A DNA stretch of 64,000 bases from Orrella dioscoreae (GCF_900089455.2 NZ_LT907988.1:3224001-3288000); one strand, 5' to 3'; shown: positions 34,652-43,462, numbered from the stretch's first letter. Notes: generated from the sequence alone by a model not told the origin. Made by a program: numbers and translations.

Positions 34652-36234
34652 ACCCGCAAGCCAAGGACTGGCAGCCGGAAGTCGAGGAGCTCCAGCGCCG
34701 GCAGCGCTGGGCCGAGTCGCTGGGCGGCGATGCCAACGTCGCGCGCCACCATGCCGCTGCGCGGCTGACCATCCGCGAACGCATCGACACCCTGGTTGAC
34801 GCAGACAGTTTTCATGAGGTGGGCAAGCTGACGGGACAATCCGTGCCTCTCGACCAGCGGGGTCCCGATGGCCGCGGCGTGACGCCCGCCCCTTACGTCA
34901 TGGGATTGGCGCGCATCGATGGGCAGGAGGTCGCGGTCGGCGGCGAAGACTTCACCGTGCGCGGAGGCATGAGCTGGTCTGGCGACCGCAAGAAGGGCGG
35001 CCAGGGCGGCTTCGTGGAAGACCTGGCGCTCAGCTACCGCATCCCCCTCGTCAATCTCATCGACGGCGCCGGCGGTTCCGTGGCCGGCACGCGCAAGCGC
35101 GGCCACAGCGTCTTCCCCGGCGTGCACGGTTTCGAGACATCGGTGGCCTTGCTGGGCCAGGTCCCGGTGGTCAGCGCCGTCCTCGGCGCCGCGGCGGGCG
35201 GACCGGCGGGGCGCGCCGTGCTCTCGCATTGGTCCGTGATGGTGCGCGGACAAAGCCAGGTGTTCTGCACGGGACCGGCGGTGGTGCGCCGGGCGCTGGG
35301 CCAGGCAGTCGACAAGGAGACCTTGGGCGGAAGCCGCGTGGCGGTGGAAGACTCCGGGAACATCGACAACGTCGTGGACACGGAATCCGAAGCCCTGGCG
35401 CTCGTTCGGCGCTTTCTGGGCTACCTCCCCGCCAATGTCTGGGAACTGCCGCCCAGGCGCCCGACTGGCGACCCTGCCGGTCGCCGCGAGGAAGGCCTGC
35501 TGGGCATCGTGCCACGCGACCGCCGCCGCGGCTACGACATGCGCGCCCTGATCGGCATGCTGGTCGACCAGGATTCCGTGTTCGAGATCCAGCCCAGCCA
35601 TGCGCCTTCCCTCATCTGCGCCCTGGCGAGGATGGACGGCCATGCCGTGGGGCTGGTGGCCAACAATCCGCAACGCAACGGCGGCGCCATGGATGTCCGC
35701 GCCGCACGCAAGCAGGTTCGCTTCATCGAGCTATGCGACACCTTCCACATCCCCTTGATCTTCCTGGTGGACATGCCCGGTTTCATGGTGGGCGTGCAGG
35801 CCGAGCGGGAAGGCACGCTCAGGGAAGGCATGCGCGCGGTCTATGCCGGCGTGCAGGCCCGCGTGCCGAAGATCACCGTGGTCATCCGCAAGTGCTACGG
35901 CATGGGAGGAATGGCCACCACGGAAAAGAACGGCCTTGGCCTGAAGCTGGCCTGGCCCTCGGCCGAGTGGGGCTCCATGCCCATCGAAGGCGGCGTGGAG
36001 GTCGCCTTCAAACGCGAGATCGACGCTGCGCCGGACCCTGCCGCGCGCCGCGCCGAGATCGAGGACGAACTGCGCTCGCTCGCCTCGCCCTGGGCGACGG
36101 CGCAGGCTTTCGGTGTCGAGGACATCATTGACCCGCGCGATACGCGCCGATATCTATGCCGATTTCTGAACGCCATGCAGTCCCGCCTGAAGACGGAACT
36201 GGGGCCCCGCCTGCGCAGCGGCGTGCAACCTTGA
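34648..36234 (+). CDS. Acyl-CoA carboxylase carboxyltransferase subunit (PccB-like)
   Basis: 528-residue carboxyltransferase of the propionyl/methylcrotonyl-CoA carboxylase beta type. Both crotonase-fold halves are present: IDGAGGSVAGTRKRGHSVFPG and GAAAGGPAGRAVLSHW (first), LVDMPGFMVGVQAEREGTLREGMRA and RKCYGMGGMATTEKNGL (second). The partner biotin carboxylase/biotin-carrier subunit is not in the window, so it must be encoded elsewhere, or this protein acts alone as an acyl-CoA decarboxylase or transcarboxylase. It overlaps the CoA-transferase gene (ATGA) and the permease gene (TGATG), both signs of translational coupling. Confidence 0.9.
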   Translation: MNPQAKDWQPEVEELQRRQRWAESLGGDANVARHHAAARLTIRERIDTLVDADSFHEVGKLTGQSVPLDQRGPDGRGVTPAPYVMGLARIDGQEVAVGGEDFTVRGGMSWSGDRKKGGQGGFVEDLALSYRIPLVNLIDGAGGSVAGTRKRGHSVFPGVHGFETSVALLGQVPVVSAVLGAAAGGPAGRAVLSHWSVMVRGQSQVFCTGPAVVRRALGQAVDKETLGGSRVAVEDSGNIDNVVDTESEALALVRRFLGYLPANVWELPPRRPTGDPAGRREEGLLGIVPRDRRRGYDMRALIGMLVDQDSVFEIQPSHAPSLICALARMDGHAVGLVANNPQRNGGAMDVRAARKQVRFIELCDTFHIPLIFLVDMPGFMVGVQAEREGTLREGMRAVYAGVQARVPKITVVIRKCYGMGGMATTEKNGLGLKLAWPSAEWGSMPIEGGVEVAFKREIDAAPDPAARRAEIEDELRSLASPWATAQAFGVEDIIDPRDTRRYLCRFLNAMQSRLKTELGPRLRSGVQP

Positions 36235-37025
36235 TGCAACGCGTGTCCGCGATGTGGCCTGCCGCCCTGGCCCACCGGGCGTCCAGGCTCGGGTTGCCGA
36301 TCGCACTGATCCTGCTGTGGCAACTCGCCAGCAACGCCGGACTGGTGTCGCGCACCTTGCTGCCCGCTCCCAGCGACGTGGCAGACACCGTGTGGTGGCT
36401 GGCCACCAGCGGAGACCTGTGGCGGCATGTGAGCGCCAGCAGCCTGCGCGTCCTGCAAGGCTTCGGCATCGCCGCGGCGCTCGCACTGGCGCTCGGGATC
36501 GGCATGGGGGTCTTCCGGCAACTGGATCACCTCATCGATCTGCTACTGCAGGTACTCAAGCCGGTCCCCCCCATCGCCTGGATTCCTCTCTCCATCCTGT
36601 GGTTCGGCATCGACGAAGGCGCCAAGATATTCATCATCGTGCTGGGTGCGTTCTTTCCCATCCTGACCAGCACGGTGGACGCAGTCCGGCAAACCGATGG
36701 CCGTTATGTGGAGTTGGCGAAGGTGCTGGAACTGCCGCGCGGCCTGTTCATCAGGCGAATCATGCTGCCCGGCTCGTTGCCCCAGATCATGAGCGGCCTG
36801 AGGCTGGGCCTGGCAATGGCGTGGATGTGCGTGGTCGCGGCCGAACTCATCGCGGCCTCGAGCGGCGTGGGCTTCCTCATCATGGACGGACGCGCCATGT
36901 CGCAGGCGGACCTCGTGCTGGCAGGCATGCTCTGCATGGGGGTGCTGGGAAAGTTCAGCGACGACCTGCTCCGCCTGGCCGAACAGCGGCTGATCCGCTG
37001 GCGTACCCGGTTCGCGGGGCTGTGA
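36234..37025 (+). CDS. ABC transporter permease (SsuC-like)
   Basis: 263-residue inner-membrane permease with about six helices. Marks of the taurine/sulfonate/nitrate family: ALILLWQLASNAGLVSRTLLPAPSDV, PPIAWIPLSILWFGIDEGAKIFIIVLGAFFPIL and the EAA-like loop YVELAKVLELPRGLFIRRIMLPGSLPQI. The ATG at 36234 shares the A of the preceding stop; an in-frame start 26 codons upstream inside pccB is less likely. It works with the ATPase and receptor that follow to import a solute, probably a sulfonate or similar small organic anion. Confidence 0.9.
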   Translation: MQRVSAMWPAALAHRASRLGLPIALILLWQLASNAGLVSRTLLPAPSDVADTVWWLATSGDLWRHVSASSLRVLQGFGIAAALALALGIGMGVFRQLDHLIDLLLQVLKPVPPIAWIPLSILWFGIDEGAKIFIIVLGAFFPILTSTVDAVRQTDGRYVELAKVLELPRGLFIRRIMLPGSLPQIMSGLRLGLAMAWMCVVAAELIAASSGVGFLIMDGRAMSQADLVLAGMLCMGVLGKFSDDLLRLAEQRLIRWRTRFAGL

Positions 37026-37027
37026 TC

Positions 37028-37789
37028 ATGACGATACCCACGACCTCCCCAGGCGCGCAGTTGCGCTCGCTGTCGATGACCTACACGGACAGGGACGGCC
37101 GCGCCGTCCACGCGCTGGACGGCATCGACCTGCGCTTCCCCGAAGGAGGCGTGACAGCCATCATCGGCGCCAGCGGCTGCGGCAAAAGCACCCTGCTGCG
37201 CATCCTGGCCGGCCTGGAGACCGCCTACCAGGGCGATGTGGAGGTGGCCGGCGCCCCCGTGCAAGGCCCTGGCCTGGCCCGCGGCATCGTCTTCCAGGAC
37301 CACCGTCTCATTCCGTGGATGTCCGTCGACGAGAACATCGGCCTGGCCCTGCATCGGCTCACCGCCGACGAGCGCCAGGCACGCGTGGCCGCCACGCTCT
37401 CGCTGGTGGGGCTTTCCGCCTTTTCCAGCGCCTATCCGGCCCAATTGTCCGGAGGCATGGCGCAACGCGTGGCGATTGCCCGCGCGTTGGCCCATCGGCC
37501 ACGCATGCTGCTGCTGGACGAACCCTTCGGCGCGCTGGATGCGCTGACGCGCATGCAACTGCAGGACGAGCTGCTTGCCATCCGGGCCCGCGAGCGCGTC
37601 ACCACGGTGCTGGTCACACACGACATCGAAGAAGCGCTGTACCTGGGCGACCGCGTCGTCGTGCTGTCGAGCCGTCCCGGCCGCGTCGCCGAGACGATCG
37701 ACGTGGACCTGCCCCACCCCCGGGCCCGCAACGACCCACGGCTTGCGGCGTTGCGGCTCGCTCTCTACGACAACTACTTCCACTCCTGA
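37028..37789 (+). CDS. ABC transporter ATP-binding protein (SsuB-like)
   Basis: 253-residue ATPase: Walker A GASGCGKST (47-55), Q-loop Gln90 (IVFQDHRLIPW), signature LSGGMAQR (140-147), Walker B LLLLDEP ending with Glu165, D-loop GALD and switch His198 (VTHDIEEAL). The QDHRLIPWMSV form of the Q-loop is typical of the nitrate/sulfonate/taurine group. It begins 2 bases after the permease stop. Confidence 0.93.
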   Translation: MTIPTTSPGAQLRSLSMTYTDRDGRAVHALDGIDLRFPEGGVTAIIGASGCGKSTLLRILAGLETAYQGDVEVAGAPVQGPGLARGIVFQDHRLIPWMSVDENIGLALHRLTADERQARVAATLSLVGLSAFSSAYPAQLSGGMAQRVAIARALAHRPRMLLLDEPFGALDALTRMQLQDELLAIRARERVTTVLVTHDIEEALYLGDRVVVLSSRPGRVAETIDVDLPHPRARNDPRLAALRLALYDNYFHS

Positions 37790-37825
37790 CGCCCCGTGCG
37801 TCGCCTTTTCCTGATCGAGGATCCC

Positions 37826-38788
37826 ATGCTTGCCCGCATCTCCACCCTGCTGGCCGCCGCCACCCTGGCACTGGCCGCCACCACGCCCGCTCGCGCGGCA
37901 GACACCTTGCGTATCGGTTTCATGACCTTCGTCCCCTACTCGGCCAGCTTGCTGGCCAAGCAGAACGGCTGGGTCGAGGAAGAACTCAAGAAGGCCGGCC
38001 ACGGCGACGTCAAGGTCACCTGGACGCAGTTCGCGGGGGGGCCGCCCGTGAACGAGGCCTTCGCCTCCGGCAATCTTGACGTCGCAGCGCTGGGCGACAC
38101 GCCAGCGCTGGTCGGCCATGCCTCGGGCATTCCCACCCGCCTGGTGGGCCTGGCCTACCAAGGCGGGCAGGCACAGGCGCTGCTCGTGCGCAAGGATGCC
38201 CCGTACAAGCAGGTCGCGGAACTCAAAGGCAAGAAAGTCGCCACACTGCGCGGTGGAAACGTGCACGAGCTGCTGGTGCTCATCCTCCAGGAGGCCGGCT
38301 TGAAGCTTTCCGACGTGGCGTTCATCAACCTGTCGCTGCAGGACATGGGCACCGCGCTGCTCAAGGGAGACATCGAGGCCGCCCTTGCCTGGGATCCGGT
38401 GTTCACGCGCCTGGAAAGCGAAGGGCAGGCGCGGGTCCTGCGCGACGGCAAGGGGTTGAAGAACAACCTCAACCCCATCGTGGCCAGCCAGACGCTCGTG
38501 GAAAAGCATCCCGCCTATCTGCAGGCGTACCTGCGCGCCATCGCACGCGGTGCACAGGCCTTGCAGGACGATCCCGACGGTTCCGCCAAGGCCCTGGCGC
38601 CCACGTTCGGCCTCACGCCCGAGCAAACGCTCATCGCATTCAGCCGGTCGCAATGGCTGCCGCCCGTCAACGACGATGTGCGCGCCGAGCTGAAGCGTTC
38701 AGTGGGCTTCCTGCTGGAAAACCGCCTCGTGCGCAACACGTTCGATGTCGACGCCTTCATCGATCTGTCGGCCGCGCCCAAGCCATGA
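37826..38788 (+). CDS. ABC transporter substrate-binding protein (SsuA/NrtT family)
   Basis: 320-residue periplasmic receptor with a Sec signal peptide (LARISTLLAAATLALAATTPARA, cleavage near residue 25). Family marks: LRIGFMTFVPYSASLLAKQNGWVEEEL, AALGDTPALVGHASG, ELKGKKVATLRGGNVHELLVLIL and GDIEAALAWDPVFTRLE, as in aliphatic-sulfonate receptors. ATG at 37826 after GAGG. The following SDR gene overlaps by four bases. The receptor type is the best clue that the operon's substrate is sulfonate-like or a similar organic anion. Confidence 0.9.
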   Translation: MLARISTLLAAATLALAATTPARAADTLRIGFMTFVPYSASLLAKQNGWVEEELKKAGHGDVKVTWTQFAGGPPVNEAFASGNLDVAALGDTPALVGHASGIPTRLVGLAYQGGQAQALLVRKDAPYKQVAELKGKKVATLRGGNVHELLVLILQEAGLKLSDVAFINLSLQDMGTALLKGDIEAALAWDPVFTRLESEGQARVLRDGKGLKNNLNPIVASQTLVEKHPAYLQAYLRAIARGAQALQDDPDGSAKALAPTFGLTPEQTLIAFSRSQWLPPVNDDVRAELKRSVGFLLENRLVRNTFDVDAFIDLSAAPKP

Positions 38789-39549
38789 GCCTGGACACCC
38801 TGTTCGGCCTGCAAGGCAAGCTTGCGGTCGTGACGGGCGGGGCACGCGGCCTGGGGCTGGGCATCGCGCGTGGCCTGGCCCGGGCCGGCGCGGACCTCGT
38901 GCTGCTCGACCGGACAGCCTCGAAAGAGGCCGAAAGCGAACTGTCCTCGCTGGGCGTGCGCGTGCGCAGCCTGCAGGCTGACCTGGCCGACGCCGCCGGG
39001 CTGGCGGAGACGGCACGGCGAGTCCTGGAAGCCAGCGAGGGCCGCGCTGACATCCTCGTCAACAACGCGGGGCTGCAACGGCGCGTGAACTGGGACCAGC
39101 ACACGCAGGCCGACTGGGACATCCAGCTGGACGTGAACCTGCGCGCCGCCTTCGTGCTGTCGCAGCAGCTGGGCGCCGCGATGGCCCAACGGGGCGCAGG
39201 CAAGATCATCAACATCGCATCCATACGCAGTATCGCCGCCTCCCCGGCAGCGCTGGGCTACGGCGTCAGCAAGGCCGGCCTGGCCCAGTTGACCCGCTCC
39301 CTCGCGGTGGCCCTGGCCCCGGCAGGCGTGCAGGTCAATGCCATCGCTCCCGGCTACATGCAGACGGCCCTGACGGCGGCGCTGTCTGGCGACGCCACCG
39401 CCAGCGCCAGCGCCTTGTCGCGCGTCCCGGCAGGTCGCTGGGGCAGGCCCGATGACCTGCAGGGCCTGGCGGTCTTTCTCTCCTCCGCGGCCTCGGACTA
39501 TGTGACGGGCGCACTGATTCCCTGCGACGGAGGTTTCCTTGCCTGCTGA
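38785..39549 (+). CDS. SDR-family oxidoreductase (monooxygenase operon, first)
   Basis: 254-residue short-chain dehydrogenase: coenzyme motif VTGGARGLGLGIA (16-28), NNAG (ILVNNAGLQRR), NIASIRS with the catalytic Ser, and GYGVSKAG with Tyr/Lys. The C-terminal SDYVTGALIPCDGGF is standard. It overlaps the ABC receptor gene (ATGA) and its last codons overlap the TTG start of the next gene by 11 bases. Similar proteins act as sugar-acid or gluconate-type dehydrogenases; the role here is unknown. Confidence 0.9.
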   Translation: MSLDTLFGLQGKLAVVTGGARGLGLGIARGLARAGADLVLLDRTASKEAESELSSLGVRVRSLQADLADAAGLAETARRVLEASEGRADILVNNAGLQRRVNWDQHTQADWDIQLDVNLRAAFVLSQQLGAAMAQRGAGKIINIASIRSIAASPAALGYGVSKAGLAQLTRSLAVALAPAGVQVNAIAPGYMQTALTAALSGDATASASALSRVPAGRWGRPDDLQGLAVFLSSAASDYVTGALIPCDGGFLAC

Positions 39550-40354
39550 TCGCCAGCAAACCGGGCCACGCGACTGGCTGCACGCCGAACTTCTTCCCTC
39601 CCCGGGCGCGCGCTTCGACGACGTGCTGGCCCTGGCCCTGCAAGCCGAGGCGGCGGGGTGGACGTCGCTGGCCTTGATGCCGGGCGATGCAAGCTTCGAC
39701 ACACTGACCCTGCTTGCGGCCCTTGCCGCGCAGACCCGTCACATCGGGCTTGTCGCAGGCATCGATCCCGCCCGAACCCATCCCTATGATGCCGCCCGCC
39801 GGCTGGCCGCGCTCGACCACGTCAGTGGCGGCCGCGCGGGCTGGCAGTTGCCTGCCGGACTCGAGCCGCCGCTCGCCGCGGGCTACGCCCACATGCTGGC
39901 CGCGCTGTGGGACACCTGGGACGACGATGCCCGGGTGTGCGACAAGGCAAGCGGCCACTACGTGAACCTGGCGCGCGTGCGCCCCGCTCATGCAAGCAGC
40001 CTGCATTGGCGATCCGCCGGTCCGCTCGACATCCCGCGCCCGCCGCAGGGCCACCCCGTGCGCTACGGGGGCCCGCACGAGAACGCGGAGGTCACGCTGC
40101 TGGATTCGCCCAGCTTCGCGCAAGTTCCGCCAGGTCCGGTGCTGCTGCGCCAGGACACGCCCGGCAATGCGCAGGGCAGACAAGGAAGGGGAAGAGTCTT
40201 CAGCCTGCCCATCGGCTCGCCGCATTGGCAGGAAATCCTGACGGCGCACACCCTGCCCCGTCCTGCCACCCCCAGCCTGCGCGACGGCCTGGGCTTGCCT
40301 CGCCCGCTCCCCGCCGTGCCCACCGGCACGTCTCTCCAGCAGGCAACGCCATGA
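39539..40354 (+). CDS. Shortened luciferase-fold protein related to NtaA-family monooxygenases
   Basis: 271 residues instead of about 420-450. The first ~165 residues follow the family (AQTRHIGLVAG, AALDHVSGGRAGWQL, ALWDTWDDDARVCDKASGHYVNLARV, RSAGPLDIPRPPQGHPVRYGG), then about 180 residues of the barrel are absent and only a tail like the family C-terminus remains (SLRDGLGLPRPLP). The start is TTG at 39539 with GGAGG six bases upstream, overlapping the SDR gene; the stop overlaps the full-length monooxygenase start (ATGA). The reading frame is intact and coupled on both sides. It may be a non-catalytic partner, as LuxB is to LuxA, or an eroding duplicate. Confidence 0.7.
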   Translation: MPADRQQTGPRDWLHAELLPSPGARFDDVLALALQAEAAGWTSLALMPGDASFDTLTLLAALAAQTRHIGLVAGIDPARTHPYDAARRLAALDHVSGGRAGWQLPAGLEPPLAAGYAHMLAALWDTWDDDARVCDKASGHYVNLARVRPAHASSLHWRSAGPLDIPRPPQGHPVRYGGPHENAEVTLLDSPSFAQVPPGPVLLRQDTPGNAQGRQGRGRVFSLPIGSPHWQEILTAHTLPRPATPSLRDGLGLPRPLPAVPTGTSLQQATP

Positions 40355-41607
40355 CCGCGACACGTCCACGCAAACTGATCCTCTTCGTCAATGCACTCGT
40401 GACCGGCCATCACGAGGCGGCATGGCGCCTGCCCTCCGCCGAGCCCGAACGCCTGCGTGATTTGCGCTACTACCAATCCCTGGCGCGTACCGCCGAAGAG
40501 GGGGGCTTCGATGCCATGTTCGTGGCGGATTTCTTCGTCTTTTACCCAGGCGTGGCGCACAGCCCGCGCTGGGAGCTGGACCCGTTGACCTTGCTGGCCG
40601 GCGTGGCGCAGGCCACGCGGCACCTCGGCCTCATCGCGACGGCATCGGCGACCTTCGGCGAGGCCGGCGAACTGGCGCGCAGCTTCGCCACCCTGGACCA
40701 ATTGAGCCGCGGCCGTGCCGCCTGGAACATCGTGACCAACGGCGAGCCGCAAGCCGCGGCCAATTACGGACAGGACACACCCATTCCGCACGGCGAACGC
40801 TATGCCCGGGGCGATGTCGTGGTGCGAAGCGTGCTTGCGCATTGGCGCAATGCCCACGCCGGCAACGGCATGCCCCCTCCTGTCCAGCCACGTCCCGTGC
40901 TGGTGCAGGCAGGCTCTTCCGAACAAGGGCGCGACTTTGCTGCCCGCCATGCCGACGTCGTCTTCACCGCGCAGCCCACGCTGGCAGCCGGCCAGGCCTT
41001 TCGCGCGGACCTGCGGCAGCGCGCCCAGGCGCATGGCAGGTCTCCCGACAGCATCAAGGTCATTCCCGGCATCAGCCCCTCCCTCGCCCACACCGACGGC
41101 GCGGCCGCGGCACGCAAGCAACGGCTGGACGCCTTGATATCCCCGGAGGCGTCCCTGGGGTGGCTGGCGGGTTTCGGCATCGACCTGTCCGGCCATTCCC
41201 TCGATGGGCCCCTGCCCGCCTTCCTCGGCGACCTGTCAGCCTTCGAAGGCATCAAGAGCCGCTACGGCGTCATCACTGAACTCATCAAGCAGCACCGCCC
41301 AGCCAGTATCCGTGCCCTGCTCCACCTGCTGGCAGGCAGCCGGGGCCACGCCTCGTTCACAGGCACGCCGCGGGCCCTGGCCGCGTACATGACGCAATGG
41401 TTCGACGCCGGCGCCGCCGACGGTTTCATGCTGATGCCCCACGCCTTCCCCGATGACCTCGCGTTCTTCGTGGAGGAGGTTTCACCGCTGCTGCGGCGCG
41501 CGGGCCTGATACCGGCACAGCAATCGCAACCAGGCACCCTGCGCGAACGCCTCGGCCTGCCTGCCTGCGCCCTCCCTTCCCACTTTCACACAAAGGAAAC
41601 GACATGA
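40351..41607 (+). CDS. NtaA/SnaA/DszA-family FMN-dependent monooxygenase (operon copy)
   Basis: 418-residue luciferase-fold monooxygenase. Marks: KLILFVNALVTGHHEAAWRLP, FVADFFVFYPGV, ATRHLGLIATASATFGEAGELAR, LSRGRAAWNIVTNG, RPVLVQAGSSEQGRDFAARHADVVFTAQ, GAADGFMLMPHAFPDDL and the C-terminal TLRERLGLP. It needs FMNH2 from a separate reductase, which is not encoded in this operon. It follows the shortened homologue directly (ATGA overlap) and is coupled to the SDR behind it. It probably carries out the key oxidative cleavage of the imported compound. Confidence 0.9.
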   Translation: MTATRPRKLILFVNALVTGHHEAAWRLPSAEPERLRDLRYYQSLARTAEEGGFDAMFVADFFVFYPGVAHSPRWELDPLTLLAGVAQATRHLGLIATASATFGEAGELARSFATLDQLSRGRAAWNIVTNGEPQAAANYGQDTPIPHGERYARGDVVVRSVLAHWRNAHAGNGMPPPVQPRPVLVQAGSSEQGRDFAARHADVVFTAQPTLAAGQAFRADLRQRAQAHGRSPDSIKVIPGISPSLAHTDGAAAARKQRLDALISPEASLGWLAGFGIDLSGHSLDGPLPAFLGDLSAFEGIKSRYGVITELIKQHRPASIRALLHLLAGSRGHASFTGTPRALAAYMTQWFDAGAADGFMLMPHAFPDDLAFFVEEVSPLLRRAGLIPAQQSQPGTLRERLGLPACALPSHFHTKETT

Positions 41608-42353
41608 CCCAACGCCTGCTCGGCAAGACAGCCTTCATCTCGGGAGGCGCGCGCGGACTGGGCGCCTCGCACGCGCGCCGCTTCGTCCAGGAAGGCGCCC
41701 GCGTGGTGATCGGCGACCTGCTGGACAGCGAAGGAGAGGCCCTGGCGGCCGAACTCGGCGCGGAAAACGCGCGTTATGTGCACCTGGACGTGACCGAGGA
41801 GTCGTCCTGGGTGGCCGCCCGGGCGGCGGCCGAAGCCGCGTTCGGCCCGGTCTCCATCCTGGTCAACAACGCAGGCATCCAGAAACTGGGGCCGATCATC
41901 GACACGTCCCTGGAGGATTTCGATGCCGTCATCCAGGTGAACGTGCATGGCACCTTCCTGGGCACCAAGGTGATCGGCCCCTCGCTGATCCAGGCAGGCG
42001 GCGGCAGCATCATCAACGTATCGTCCATCGCCGGCCTCATCGGCCTGCCCAACACAGCCGGCTACGTCGCGGCAAAATGGGCCGTGCGGGGCTTCACCAA
42101 GGCTGCCGCCCTGGAGCTCGCCCCGCACGGCATCCGGGTCAATTCCATCCACCCTGGACGAATCGTCACCGAGCTGACCGCCGGGCTGAACAGTCCGATC
42201 CGGCCGAATCAGCTCATCAAGGAACCCGGTCGCCCCGCCGACATCAGCAATCTCGTCGCCTTCCTGGCCAGCGAGGAATCCCGCTTCAGTACCGGCGTGG
42301 AGTTCATCGTGGACGGCGGCCGCTACGTCGGCGAGTCCGATCCTGTGTCGTAA
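41604..42353 (+). CDS. SDR-family oxidoreductase (monooxygenase operon, second)
   Basis: 249-residue short-chain dehydrogenase: SGGARGLGASHA (13-24), VNNAGIQK, catalytic Ser in NVSSIAG and Tyr/Lys in GYVAAKWA, C-terminal TGVEFIVDGGRYVG. The sequence is of the 3-alpha/20-beta-hydroxysteroid or cyclohexanol dehydrogenase type in general layout, but the substrate is unknown. It is the last gene of the operon, overlapping the monooxygenase by four bases, and converges with a Bug gene 19 bases away. Confidence 0.9.
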   Translation: MTQRLLGKTAFISGGARGLGASHARRFVQEGARVVIGDLLDSEGEALAAELGAENARYVHLDVTEESSWVAARAAAEAAFGPVSILVNNAGIQKLGPIIDTSLEDFDAVIQVNVHGTFLGTKVIGPSLIQAGGGSIINVSSIAGLIGLPNTAGYVAAKWAVRGFTKAAALELAPHGIRVNSIHPGRIVTELTAGLNSPIRPNQLIKEPGRPADISNLVAFLASEESRFSTGVEFIVDGGRYVGESDPVS

Positions 42354-42372
42354 CGGCCGCGCGGCGCCCGCC

Positions 42373-43341
42373 TCACTCCAGGCCCTTCACCGCCTCCGCG
42401 AAGAGCGCATGCTGCCCTTTCAGGTACTCGGCGTACTCCCTTGGCCCCAGCACATGCGCCTGCGCGCCGAAGGTCGTCAGCGTCTCGCCGATCTTGCCCG
42501 CATATTTCTCGCTGGCTTGCCGGGCAGCCTGATAGAGCCTGTCCACGACCTCGGGCGGCGTGCCCTTCGGCGCGGCGATGCCATACAAGGTGGGGCTGCC
42601 GATCCTGTAGCCCAGCTCGCGCAAGGTGGGCACGTCGGGATAGGCCTTGAGCCGCTGGTCGCCGAAGACGGCCAGCGCGCGCAGCGTGCCCGCCTGCAGA
42701 TGCGCCTGCGCCGGCGCAATGGCGGTCGACGCCATCTGCACGTGTCCGCCCAGCAGGGCCGTGATGGCGGGCCCGCTGCCCTGGAAGGGAATGTGCGTCC
42801 ACTTCACGCCCGCTTCCCTGGCGAAGGCCTCGGCCAGCAGGTGCGTGATGCCCAGCGCCCCCGAACTCGTGAACGTGACATCGCCGGGCTTCCTGCGCGA
42901 CGCCTCCACCAGGTCCCTGGCGGTCTTCCACGGCGACGAGGCGGGCACCACCAGCATCAGGCCGCCCTCGGCCAGCGCGGCGACGGGCGCGAAGTCGTCG
43001 AATCGGTACTTCACCTCCTTGTTGGCCAGCGGCACGACCACCAGCGACCCCGGCGAACTGCCCACCAGCGTGTAGCCATCGGGCGGGCTGGCCGCAACCG
43101 ACCCCGCGCCGATGCCGCCGCCCGCGCCCGGCTTGTAGTTCAGCACCACGGGCTGGCCCAGGAACTCCTGCATGCGGTCCACGAAGGGACGCAGCATGTT
43201 GTCGGTATCGCCGGGCTGGAAGGGAATCACCAACTGGATGGGCTTGGCCGGGAAGGTCTGCGCCGCCACGCTTGCCGCGGGAACTGCCGCGCCTAGGATC
43301 ACTGCGGCGCACGCCGCCCGGGCCTGTCTGCTCCACTTCAT
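42373..43341 (-). CDS. Bug-family (TctC-like) periplasmic solute-binding protein
   Basis: 322-residue receptor with a signal peptide (RAACAAVILGAAVPAASVAA, cleavage near residue 28). Marks: IQLVIPFQPGDTDNMLRPFVDRMQEFLGQPVVLNYKPGAGGGIGAG pattern, DGYTLVGSSPGS, LGITHLLAEAFAREAG and the IPFQGSGPAITALLGGHVQ loop. ATG at 43341 follows AGGAGA. Last gene of a minus-strand unit with two SDRs and a divergent LysR. No tctAB permease is nearby, common in this lineage. Confidence 0.92.
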   Translation of the reverse strand: MKWSRQARAACAAVILGAAVPAASVAAQTFPAKPIQLVIPFQPGDTDNMLRPFVDRMQEFLGQPVVLNYKPGAGGGIGAGSVAASPPDGYTLVGSSPGSLVVVPLANKEVKYRFDDFAPVAALAEGGLMLVVPASSPWKTARDLVEASRRKPGDVTFTSSGALGITHLLAEAFAREAGVKWTHIPFQGSGPAITALLGGHVQMASTAIAPAQAHLQAGTLRALAVFGDQRLKAYPDVPTLRELGYRIGSPTLYGIAAPKGTPPEVVDRLYQAARQASEKYAGKIGETLTTFGAQAHVLGPREYAEYLKGQHALFAEAVKGLE

Positions 43342-43462
43342 CGCTTGTCTCCTAATGGGTTGCCGCAAGCGCAACCCATCCGGCGCGCCGCACGGCGGGG
43401 CTCTGTGGTACTGACTGCCGGGCTGGCCCCAAGGCCCGAAACAACGATGCGCGCGTGCGTCC

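Noticed and set aside
34648-36234. Naming as propionyl-CoA carboxylase beta (pccB)
   Set aside because: No alpha subunit is present and several acyl-CoA carboxylases share this subunit, so the symbol was left empty.
36704-38653. Long minus-strand open frame opposite the ABC transporter genes
   Set aside because: All ABC transporter motifs are on the plus strand; no motif appears on this strand.
41586-42152. Minus-strand open frame opposite the second SDR
   Set aside because: Shadow of the SDR gene on the plus strand, which has an intact SDR active site.
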